Source: G039029935 sp039029935 (GTDB lineage Bacteria > Chloroflexota > Anaerolineae > Caldilineales > Caldilineaceae). Taken from it: a DNA stretch of 23,016 bases. Positions 7,182 to 14,480 of the stretch are shown one piece after another. The stretch lies in assembly GCA_039029935.1 (NCBI GenBank), contig JBCCFC010000033.1:1-23016 (forward strand), read 5' to 3'. The notes under the pieces are model-generated. The model did not search any database. It was not told the DNA's origin and saw nothing but the letters and a program-made list of their open reading frames with translations. A program made the position numbers and the translations under genes. Each line of letters starts with the position of its first letter. Position 1 is the first letter of the stretch.

Positions 7182-8936
7182 ATGTCTGAAACACATACAG
7201 GGCCAGCATCCGTCAATTTAATCACGCCCTATGGTGGGGTGCTGGTGGATTTGATGGTATCTGCGGATGAAGTGGCAGATACATTGGCGAATGCAAAAGA
7301 TTTGCCGTCTTTACGCCTAAGCGCACGGGTTAGCTGTGATCTTGAATTATTGGCAATTGGTGCGTTTTCGCCCTTGGATCGCTTTATGGGGCAGGCTGAC
7401 TTGCAAAGTGTCATGGATGACATGCGTCTAACTGCACGTGCGGGACAGGAGCAGGGGCAAGGATATATTTTCCCAATGCCGATTGTGATGCCTGTGAGCG
7501 ATGAAGATGGCATTGAGGTTGGGATGGAGATTGCCCTGCGCGACGCCAATAATAATATTTTGGCGGTCATGACAGTCGAGGAAAAATATGCGTGGAACTT
7601 AGAGGAGATGGCAACCAAGGTCTTTGGTAAAAATGACCTACGTCATCCATTGGTGGCCGAAATGCATAGTTGGGGTAGCCACTTTATCAGTGGTCCTTTG
7701 CGTGTGTTACAGTTGCCCCCCCACTATGATTTCAAGGGTGAACGCTTGACACCAAGCCAAACCCGTGCGCAGCTTGAAACGATGGGCTATGAGAACATTG
7801 TGGCTTTCCAAACACGCAACCCACTGCATCGTGTCCATGAGGAACTCACCAAACGTGCGTCTGAGTCCATTGACGGTGCGTTGCTGCTGCATCCAGTGGT
7901 CGGTATGACCAAGCCTGGCGATGTTGACCACTACACACGTGTGCGCACCTATAAGGCATTGACCAGCCGCTATTATGATCCAAACCGCATTTTACTCTCA
8001 TTATTACCACTGGCGATGCGTATGGCAGGCCCACGTGAGGCATTGTGGCACGCCATCATCCGTCGCAACTATGGGGCCAACCATATCATCATTGGGCGCG
8101 ACCATGCGGGACCTGGCAATGACTCTAATGGTGAGCCATTCTATGGGCCATATGATGCCCAAGATGTGGTCATCCAGTATAGCGATGAAATTGGCGTGAA
8201 GATGGTTCCGTTCCGCATGTTGGTCTATCTCCCCGACGAAAGTCGCTATGAAGAAATTGATAAACTACCACCAGAGGCCAACACAGCCAGTATTTCAGGC
8301 ACACAGGTGCGTGAGGAATACCTCCAGAAGGGCGAGCAATTGCCTACGTGGTTTACACGCCCTGAAGTAGCACAGATTCTGGCCGAATCATATCCACCCA
8401 GACACAAACAAGGGCTTTGTCTCTGGTTTACGGGTTTGAGTGGCTCTGGCAAATCATCCACAGCATCGGTTTTGACAACCCTGTTGCAGGAGTATGGCCG
8501 CACGGTGACACTACTGGATGGTGATGTCGTGCGTACTCATTTCTCAGAAGGTCTGGGCTTTAGCAAAGAGGATCGGGACCGCAACGTGATGCGCATGGGC
8601 TTTGTGGCCTCGGAGATTGTACGACATGGTGGGTTGGTCATCTGCGCCGCCGTCAGCCCCTATCGTTCGACACGCAACCAAGTTCGGGGCATGATGGGCA
8701 ACGAACAGTATGTGGAAATCTTTATGGATTGTCCCATTGAGGTTTGCGAACAGCGCGACACCAAAGGGCTGTATGCGCAGGCGCGACGGGGTGAGATCGA
8801 AAACTTTACAGGCGTCAGCGACCCCTATGAAGCACCGCAGAATCCAGAGTTGCGGCTCGATTCTGCCTACAATACACCGGAATTGAATGCTCGTCAGATA
8901 TTAGGATATTTGATGGGTGTTGGATTTGTAAAATAA
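7182..8936 (+). CDS. sat/cysC: Bifunctional sulfate adenylyltransferase / adenylylsulfate kinase
   Basis: This 584-residue fusion catalyses both steps of sulfate activation: ATP plus sulfate to APS, then APS plus ATP to PAPS. The ATP sulfurylase part (about 1-395) shows QTRNPLHRVHE (210-220) and GRDHAGPG (305-312), the signature nucleotide-binding motifs. The APS kinase part (about 408-584) has the P-loop GLSGSGKSS (418-426), DGDVVR (446-451), VSPYRSTR and the C-terminal GVSDPYEAP. The start ATG 7182 has AAAGGAG at 7165-7171. The leader holds a 28-bp hairpin made of heptamer repeats. A second, stand-alone APS kinase gene follows 122 bp downstream. The pathway feeds PAPS reduction or sulfation; no reductase or sulfotransferase gene lies in the window. 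Identification is secure. Confidence 0.97.
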   Translation: MSETHTGPASVNLITPYGGVLVDLMVSADEVADTLANAKDLPSLRLSARVSCDLELLAIGAFSPLDRFMGQADLQSVMDDMRLTARAGQEQGQGYIFPMPIVMPVSDEDGIEVGMEIALRDANNNILAVMTVEEKYAWNLEEMATKVFGKNDLRHPLVAEMHSWGSHFISGPLRVLQLPPHYDFKGERLTPSQTRAQLETMGYENIVAFQTRNPLHRVHEELTKRASESIDGALLLHPVVGMTKPGDVDHYTRVRTYKALTSRYYDPNRILLSLLPLAMRMAGPREALWHAIIRRNYGANHIIIGRDHAGPGNDSNGEPFYGPYDAQDVVIQYSDEIGVKMVPFRMLVYLPDESRYEEIDKLPPEANTASISGTQVREEYLQKGEQLPTWFTRPEVAQILAESYPPRHKQGLCLWFTGLSGSGKSSTASVLTTLLQEYGRTVTLLDGDVVRTHFSEGLGFSKEDRDRNVMRMGFVASEIVRHGGLVICAAVSPYRSTRNQVRGMMGNEQYVEIFMDCPIEVCEQRDTKGLYAQARRGEIENFTGVSDPYEAPQNPELRLDSAYNTPELNARQILGYLMGVGFVK

Positions 8937-8955
8937 AACGATAACAATGAGGGCA

Positions 8956-9026
8956 TACGCAGTCGTAATGGCTTGATATATCAAGCCATTACGAACTACC
9001 AGTAAAATTAATTGCTCAACTGCGTA
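8956..9026. repeat. 32-bp perfect palindrome inside an outer inverted repeat
   Basis: 8963-8994 is a perfect palindrome centred on GATATATC, with arms containing AATGGCTTGA. It is enclosed by TACGCAGT (8956-8963) and its complement ACTGCGTA (9019-9026). It lies between sat-cysC and cysC, 26 bp past the first stop codon. No T-run follows, so a normal intrinsic terminator is not evident. The 11-mer ATGAGGGCATA just to the left (8947) recurs in the inverted repeat at 9614-9698. Confidence 0.8.
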
Positions 9027-9058
9027 AGTGCTAAAAATAAAAGGCAATAAAAATTATT

Positions 9059-9586
9059 ATGGAACAAAAAGGATTTGTTCTTTGGATGACGGGTCTTTCT
9101 GGTGCAGGTAAAACGACCATTGCACTAGAATTGATTCCGCAATTGGAAGAACGTGGCATTAAAATTGAGCGCCTAGATGGTGATGTGGTGCGCGAGAGCT
9201 TAACCAGTGACTTGGGCTTTAGCGCAGAAGATCGCCGCAAGAATATCGAGCGTGTCACCTTTGTGGCAAAACTGCTCTCGCGCAATGGTATCGGCTGTGT
9301 CTGCTCGTTTATCTCGCCCTACCAATCGGTGCGCGACTATGTACGTGAGAACACAACCAACTTCTTTGAGGTCTATATCAACGCGCCGCTGGCCGTTGTG
9401 GAAGAGCGTGATGTCAAGGGGTTGTATAAGTTGGCACGGGCCGGCAAAATTCCTAATTTCACGGGCATTTCGGATCCATTTGAAGCACCAGAGAATCCAG
9501 ACTTGGAGATTCGTACGGATCAGGAAACTGTGCAGGAGAGTGCAGCACGGATCGTTACCTTCTTGGAAGAGCAGGGGATGATTTAG
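9059..9586 (+). CDS. cysC: Adenylylsulfate (APS) kinase, stand-alone
   Basis: This 175-residue APS kinase phosphorylates APS to PAPS. The P-loop TGLSGAGKTT is at 11-20. DGDVVRESL, GFSAEDRRKN, ISPYQSVRDYVR and GISDPFEAPENP follow in family order. Length matches free-standing CysC proteins. It duplicates the activity of the C-terminal half of the upstream fusion protein, from which it clearly differs in sequence, for example SPYQ here against SPYR there. The start ATG 9059 lacks a strong Shine-Dalgarno site; AAGG lies about 15 bases upstream, so expression may be weak or depend on the upstream mRNA. Neighbours point to one sulfate-activation cluster. Confidence 0.95.
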   Translation: MEQKGFVLWMTGLSGAGKTTIALELIPQLEERGIKIERLDGDVVRESLTSDLGFSAEDRRKNIERVTFVAKLLSRNGIGCVCSFISPYQSVRDYVRENTTNFFEVYINAPLAVVEERDVKGLYKLARAGKIPNFTGISDPFEAPENPDLEIRTDQETVQESAARIVTFLEEQGMI

Positions 9587-9613
9587 ATTCTATTGGAAGT
9601 ATAGTACTCACCT

Positions 9614-9698
9614 TATACTGCATGAGGGCATAAAGTGAGCCTTGCCATGACGTTGGACCTTCGGGAGGTGAACACAAGCTATGCCCTCATGCAGTATA
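9614..9698. repeat. 19-bp perfect inverted repeat with a 47-nt loop
   Basis: 9614-9632 is the exact reverse complement of 9680-9698 (core ATGAGGGCATA / TATGCCCTCAT). The loop contains ACCTTCGGGAGGT, itself a small ACCT/AGGT hairpin. The element fills most of the gap between cysC (stop 9586) and the next gene (start 9728). No T-tract follows. Confidence 0.85.
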
Positions 9699-9727
9699 CT
9701 TTGAAAACAATTTTGTACTGAATTGAT

Positions 9728-12241
9728 ATGTTTGAGCAGCCAAATACGCTTCAAGAAGAGCTACAAGCCTATTACCACCTACTTGAGAGGTATAAAAAAA
9801 ACGTCACAATTCTCCTTGGCCAATCATCAGAGTATGGTCGTGGTGAAACGCCATTGCGCCTTATCAATCAGCTAGATTCAGCACAAAAAGAAGTAAAGAC
9901 AACGCAAGAAAAGATTCTACATCTATACAGGGCAGCAATCGAGCGGCATCAAAACAATTTAGACTCACTAGAAGCGTCTGTAGAATCGGGTGAAGATAAA
10001 AATAGTGCTGAGTTACTCGAAGAAATTCAATTTGAGCAAAATCAAATCCATACCCTAAAGCGGGAGATGTATCATGCAGAATTTTCGTTTAGCCAGCCAG
10101 ATGATGTTGATCATCCAACAAAAAAACATCGTATTCGTTCATTTCTGCAAACGAGGTACAAGCGCACAATACAATGGGTTGCAGGGATTGTCATCATCAT
10201 CGCGGTTTTAGGTGTACTAGAGGTAGGGTTGCTGGATAGAAGCTCAGAGATACCACCCATCATCAGCTTGGTACAACGAGTTTATCGTTTTATGCGTAGC
10301 TTTCCGCCAATTGAAGATAGGGGACGGGTGTTGGATGGGTTCGAACATGATGAGATCCTCGATATCTGGCAGATGCGCAATGGCGGTTGTGATGTCGAAA
10401 TTATCAATGATAGTCGAGGAGCCAAAGAGGGGCAACGATATCTTTCTTTAACAAACCAAACAACAGACTGTTTTGGCATTCATGCCGACATTGGGCTTGA
10501 TCTTGTCGTTGGTGAGACATACCAGTTTAGTATCTGGGTTCGTTCGCCAGATCAGCGTCCGCTAACAGGAGCAATTGTTCTTTGGCCGGGGAAGCATCCT
10601 CTGGCCTTGAGTGGTGTCGGGCAATCCGGTTCACAGTCATTTCAGGTCAATGGTCAGGAATGGTCCTGTGTAGAAGCCTCCGTTACGATTGAGGATGACG
10701 GCAATGATATGATTCGTCCGAGTATTTACGTAGATCGAGATGTATTGTCATCGGTCTATTATCTGGACCAGCCTGCATTTCACATCGGCAAAGGGAACAA
10801 TTGTCCACCAGAACCAGCAACCCTCTACGACGGTGGATTTGAACTCGACCCTCGTCTGACATTTTGGCATTGGATCGAGCAGCCCTGTGCTTATGAGGTG
10901 AAGGCGGGTATTGATGCTTATGCTGGAAACCACTCGCTTGTCCTGAACCGCACGGCGGGCTGTCGTTCACTCTATTATGATGGTAGGCCAGAGCTAACGC
11001 AAGGGGACACATATCATCTGAGTGCATGGGTACGCGCCCCCAACGACAAACCCAATGCATTGACCCTTGCACTAAGTGCTCTTGGCGGCGAAAATGAGTC
11101 CAATGGGCAACGTGTCATTATGGGATCATCTGAGTGGGATTGTGTTGAAACCTCATTGACTATCGAACAAGATGGACATCATACTCTCCGGTCAGAAATA
11201 TTTCTAGAAACCTCTGCCGGCAGTGAAGTCCATATAGACGAAGTTCTTCTGCAAAAAGGAAGTGCAAATGTCTGTCCACAAAAACAGAATCTCTTAAACA
11301 ATGACAGTTTTGAAGAAGAGGATGTGATTTCGCCGTGGCAACTCGATGAGGCGTGTAGTCTGGTTATCCAACAAAATCAAACAGCATTTTCAGGACAACA
11401 GTATATCGCTATCCAAAAGAACCAGGCCAGATGTATCTCATTCTATCAGCAAGTCGTTGACGAGCCAGCTTCGGGGGATGCCTATACCGCCGTTATTTGG
11501 GTGCGCTCACCTGATGGTTCGCATCGAACAGGGACCTTAACCTTATGGGCACTGGGGAGTATAAAAGAAAAAAGCGAGCAACGATTTATTGTAAACAACA
11601 CCGAGTGGTCTTGCATTGAAACCTCCTTAGTCATTCAAGAACCCGATCATCACCTCCTTCAAGTTGAGATTTATGTCGATTCAATTGATAGTATCGGATA
11701 TGAATTTGACTCGGCGACATTGATGGTGGGTATGGGCAAACAATGCCCTCAATCAAGCCTCAGTATGAGCGATACAACGCCTGAGCCGCCGACACCAACA
11801 CCGACATTCACACCTATTCCGCCTACGTCAACACCAACATTCACACCTATACTCACTGGGACACCAACAAATTTACCCCCGCCAACCAATACAAATATTC
11901 CTAGTCCAACACCAATACCCCCGAGTAGCACTCCAATAGCTCTCAGCCTTGAAGCCATAGTTAAGGTCTCCACCCTATCTATGCATTACGATTCTAGTAA
12001 TAGAGCGCCTATAAGAAATGATGTGCAGTTGAAGCAAAATGATCGAGTCATTCTTGAAGGGGCAAATAGAGCCTGTACTTGGTATATGGTTGAAACAGTT
12101 GAACATCATAAAGTCGGATGGGTAGATGGTCGCGCGCTTGCGATATATGATTTAAATGGGCATTTGCAAGAAGTGTATGATGAGCATGGAAACTTCTTGA
12201 CAGATCGGTATCAGTGTCCAGTGCCACAAACATTTATGTAA
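9728..12241 (+). CDS. Single-pass membrane protein: coiled coil, three jelly-roll domains, Thr/Pro linker, SH3-like tail
   Basis: This 837-residue protein is not in a named family I recognise. Residues 1-120 are charged and helical (likely coiled coil), containing YGRGETPLRLINQLDSAQ. A hydrophobic helix at 149-169 follows a basic stretch, so the N-terminus is probably cytoplasmic and the rest outside. Three repeats of about 150 residues (203-360, 368-516, 522-673) each begin GFE or SFE...W and resemble CenC/CBM4-9-like carbohydrate-binding jelly rolls. Each has four cysteines at matching places (221/248/314/359, 387/412/472/516, 543/569/629/673), including EWxCxE and a closing NxCP or KQCP, suggesting two disulfides per domain. 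A Thr/Pro linker (682-737) leads to a bacterial SH3-like domain (about 740-805). Inferred role: envelope glycan binding. No catalytic motif is seen. The ribosome-binding site is weak. Confidence 0.85.
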   Translation: MFEQPNTLQEELQAYYHLLERYKKNVTILLGQSSEYGRGETPLRLINQLDSAQKEVKTTQEKILHLYRAAIERHQNNLDSLEASVESGEDKNSAELLEEIQFEQNQIHTLKREMYHAEFSFSQPDDVDHPTKKHRIRSFLQTRYKRTIQWVAGIVIIIAVLGVLEVGLLDRSSEIPPIISLVQRVYRFMRSFPPIEDRGRVLDGFEHDEILDIWQMRNGGCDVEIINDSRGAKEGQRYLSLTNQTTDCFGIHADIGLDLVVGETYQFSIWVRSPDQRPLTGAIVLWPGKHPLALSGVGQSGSQSFQVNGQEWSCVEASVTIEDDGNDMIRPSIYVDRDVLSSVYYLDQPAFHIGKGNNCPPEPATLYDGGFELDPRLTFWHWIEQPCAYEVKAGIDAYAGNHSLVLNRTAGCRSLYYDGRPELTQGDTYHLSAWVRAPNDKPNALTLALSALGGENESNGQRVIMGSSEWDCVETSLTIEQDGHHTLRSEIFLETSAGSEVHIDEVLLQKGSANVCPQKQNLLNNDSFEEEDVISPWQLDEACSLVIQQNQTAFSGQQYIAIQKNQARCISFYQQVVDEPASGDAYTAVIWVRSPDGSHRTGTLTLWALGSIKEKSEQRFIVNNTEWSCIETSLVIQEPDHHLLQVEIYVDSIDSIGYEFDSATLMVGMGKQCPQSSLSMSDTTPEPPTPTPTFTPIPPTSTPTFTPILTGTPTNLPPPTNTNIPSPTPIPPSSTPIALSLEAIVKVSTLSMHYDSSNRAPIRNDVQLKQNDRVILEGANRACTWYMVETVEHHKVGWVDGRALAIYDLNGHLQEVYDEHGNFLTDRYQCPVPQTFM

Positions 12242-12253
12242 ATTATCATAGGA

Positions 12254-12862
12254 TCAACCCATCCAATACGCAGCCTGTCCGATTGCTTCAATTCGATAGT
12301 CGCCTTCATTATACGTCACCGTCGTTATCGAACACTCACGCATGATGTCGCCGCTATAGGGATTCTCGCAAAATTCAGGGCGCACCTGCGCTAACGCATC
12401 AGCCGAAAACACGTTGAGTAAAAAGTCAGCAATAATGCCGCCATGCGCCACAGCGACAACATCACCGTCAAATTCCTGTGCATCACAGCGGGCAACAAAC
12501 GCCTCTATCCGTTTCCCCGCATCGCGGCTTGAATCAGCACCCACGGGTCGATAGTCACGGTCATGGCTACAGCGATCCCACATTGCTACAAAGTCGTCAA
12601 ACGACTGTCCTATAACATCACCCCAATTCATGCGTTCACGTAACCGCACATCTTCAACAACATCCAATTTTAACCGCACCGCAAGTATCTCAGCCGTCTC
12701 CTTTGCGCGCGCCAACGGGCTGCTAAACACTGCCGCGATCTTCATATCAACCAACGCATCAGCCACCAACCTTGCCTCCACTCGTCCGTCATCCGTCAAT
12801 GAAGGGTCGGTGACAAGTCGCCGCTCACGCTTCCCATGCCGTATCAAATGAATCTGTACCAT
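12254..12862 (-). CDS. Histidine phosphatase family protein (phosphoglycerate-mutase-like)
   Basis: This 202-residue cytosolic protein has the branch-1 histidine phosphatase core: LIRHG with catalytic His9, SSPLARAKETAE (47-58) with the phosphate-binding Arg, Glu76 in RLRERMNWG, and a second His140 in VAHGG. The family forms a phosphohistidine intermediate and includes phosphoglycerate mutases, SixA and many general phosphatases. The substrate cannot be assigned. Its ATG directly follows the stop of the upstream acetyltransferase gene (TAAATG), so translation is probably coupled. It converges with the large membrane-protein gene, whose stop is 12 bp away. Confidence 0.9.
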   Translation of the reverse strand: MVQIHLIRHGKRERRLVTDPSLTDDGRVEARLVADALVDMKIAAVFSSPLARAKETAEILAVRLKLDVVEDVRLRERMNWGDVIGQSFDDFVAMWDRCSHDRDYRPVGADSSRDAGKRIEAFVARCDAQEFDGDVVAVAHGGIIADFLLNVFSADALAQVRPEFCENPYSGDIMRECSITTVTYNEGDYRIEAIGQAAYWMG

Positions 12863-13363
12863 TTACAAAAATTTCTCCACTAGAATCTCATCGACATACT
12901 GACCATGAATCTTCGCCTGCCGTTGGGCTGTGCCAATGATGCGAAAGCCACGACTCATATAAACAGTCAGCGCGGTGATGTTATCCGCTCGAATAAAGGT
13001 GAAAAGCTTCTCAAACCCTCTCTGCTTGGCCGCTTCAAATGTTGCTGCAAAAAGTGCTGCGGCAATGCCCTGTCTCCGCTGGTTCAAATCAACAAATGTG
13101 CCGATTGTGCCGACATGTGCAAGAGCACCAGTATAAGCAGCAAAGGGCTCCATTGACTGGAAGCCAACAATTTGCTGCGTTTCTGTGTTCACGGCAACAT
13201 GAAAGACGCCACGCGGATGGAAGCCTTCAATAAACGCTCGTTCTTCCTCAACCGTGAAAGGCGTGTCGAAAATTGTGTATAACCCCGTCTCAATGATGGG
13301 GTTAAAGACGGCAACAACTCCCTCGGCGTCATCTGGAACCGCTGTGCGAACCTGAATCGTCAT
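12863..13363 (-). CDS. GNAT-family N-acetyltransferase
   Basis: This 166-residue GNAT acyltransferase transfers an acetyl group from acetyl-CoA to an amine. The acetyl-CoA loop QRRQGIAAALF (95-105) and the following helix are clear, as are the N-terminal helices and the late strand plus MSRGFRIIG. The layout resembles phosphinothricin acetyltransferase-like proteins, but the substrate is unknown. The start ATG 13363 has AAGGAG ten bases upstream. It is the first gene of a two-gene operon with the histidine phosphatase, joined by a direct stop-start junction. It is divergent from the VOC gene across 243 bp. Confidence 0.9.
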   Translation of the reverse strand: MTIQVRTAVPDDAEGVVAVFNPIIETGLYTIFDTPFTVEEERAFIEGFHPRGVFHVAVNTETQQIVGFQSMEPFAAYTGALAHVGTIGTFVDLNQRRQGIAAALFAATFEAAKQRGFEKLFTFIRADNITALTVYMSRGFRIIGTAQRQAKIHGQYVDEILVEKFL

Positions 13364-13476
13364 TTGATGATTTTCTCCTTATGCTCTCTGTTGTGAATTG
13401 AAAATAATTTGATATAAAAGCGTACTACGTGCAGGAATGACTCGCAGCCAATTTGTTATTTTTTGCATTCTTCCTA

Positions 13477-13505
13477 TTGACAAGCGGCCAAAGGTAGGGT
13501 ATCAT
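13477..13505 (+). promoter_or_regulatory. Sigma70-type promoter of the double-VOC gene
   Basis: A perfect -35 box TTGACA (13477-13482), a 17-nt spacer and TATCAT (13500-13505) match the housekeeping consensus closely. Transcription would start near 13512, leaving a leader of about 95 nt before ATG 13607. Confidence 0.7.
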
Positions 13506-13606
13506 AATCGCAGGTGAGAACAAATGTTTTCGCATGGGTATATTTTGCCTTTAACCTATATCATATCACAAAAGTTTGTATATAAAACTTTCAAAAGGAA
13601 CAAAAC

Positions 13607-14404
13607 ATGTCTAACACAAATTCATATCCACATGGTACATTTTCATGGGCTGATTTACGTACAACAGATGGTGAAGCCGCCAAAGCGTTTTACACAGGCG
13701 TTTTTGGATGGGAAGTGGTTGATAATCCAATCCCTGGCGGCGGTGTGTACACCATGTTGCAGCAGGATGGTATCGATGTGGTTGCGTTGAGTGAAATGAC
13801 AGATGGTGAAAAAGAGCAGGGCGTTCCACCACACTGGAACTCGTATATTACCGTGGATGATGTTGAGGCGGCGACCGCCAAAGCGGCTGAATTGGGTGCG
13901 ACAGTGATGATGCCAGCAATGGATGTGATGGATGCGGGGCGTATGGCATTGATTAAAGACCCAACCGATGCATATGTTTCTCTATGGCAGGCCAAGATGC
14001 ACAAAGGGGCGGGTATCTTTAATGTGCCCAATACAATGGGCTGGAATGAGTTACAGACGCATGATACCGAGGCCGCTAAGTCATTCTATACAACGCTGTT
14101 TGGCTGGACGTCGGAAACAGATGCGCAAGGGTACACTGCGTGGATGAACAATGGTCGCGCCAATGGTGGCATGATGCAAATTGGCGAGGATATGGGGCCA
14201 GTTCCAGCCAACTGGGGTATCTATATTGCTGTCGAAGATTGTGCTGCCACTGTTGCCCAAATCACCGAAGCGGGTGGCAGTGTCGTTGTCCCACCATTCC
14301 CAGCGGGTGGAGTCGGCACAATTTCCGTTGTTCGTGACCCCCAGGGCGGTATCTTCTCGGTTATTGAGATGAGTCAGGCGGATACGACGCTGCCAGGTGA
14401 GTAG
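13607..14404 (+). CDS. Tandem VOC (glyoxalase/dioxygenase fold) protein
   Basis: This 265-residue protein contains two vicinal-oxygen-chelate domains, about 8-125 and 135-260. Each begins with an aligned strand-helix pair (SWADLRTTDGEAAKAFY... and GWNELQTHDTEAAKSFY...). Both end with DPTDAYVSLWQ- or DPQGGIFSVIE-like strands. Two-domain VOC proteins of this length include the CFP32/CFP30B type of actinobacteria; roles range from glyoxalase-like to antibiotic-binding, and I cannot assign one. AAAGGA lies seven bases before ATG 13607. A strong promoter lies upstream. A gene-end hairpin made of GTCGGTA-like heptamers follows directly. Confidence 0.9.
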   Translation: MSNTNSYPHGTFSWADLRTTDGEAAKAFYTGVFGWEVVDNPIPGGGVYTMLQQDGIDVVALSEMTDGEKEQGVPPHWNSYITVDDVEAATAKAAELGATVMMPAMDVMDAGRMALIKDPTDAYVSLWQAKMHKGAGIFNVPNTMGWNELQTHDTEAAKSFYTTLFGWTSETDAQGYTAWMNNGRANGGMMQIGEDMGPVPANWGIYIAVEDCAATVAQITEAGGSVVVPPFPAGGVGTISVVRDPQGGIFSVIEMSQADTTLPGE

Positions 14405-14413
14405 GTCGGTAGA

Positions 14414-14469
14414 CCAGTAGTCGGTGAGTCGGTATTCGGTTACAGATTACCGACCTACCGACCTACTGG
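14414..14469. repeat. Heptamer-based 21-bp hairpin between convergent genes; possible two-way terminator
   Basis: 14414-14434 pairs with 14448-14469 almost perfectly around a 13-nt loop; one extra base sits in the right arm. The arms are built from GTCGGTA/TACCGAC-like heptamers. It lies 10 bp past the VOC stop and 12 bp before the end of the convergent methyltransferase gene. It could end both transcripts, but neither side has a T-run. Confidence 0.7.
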
Positions 14470-14480
14470 TTGCCGATCCA

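Noticed and set aside
9701..9729. Promoter TTGAAA-17-TGATAT upstream of the three-domain membrane protein
   Set aside because: The -10 box would overlap the only plausible start codon, leaving no transcribed start; probably chance.
11796..11930. DNA repeat in the Thr/Pro region as a mobile or tandem element
   Set aside because: It is low-complexity coding sequence for a Thr/Pro linker, common in such proteins.
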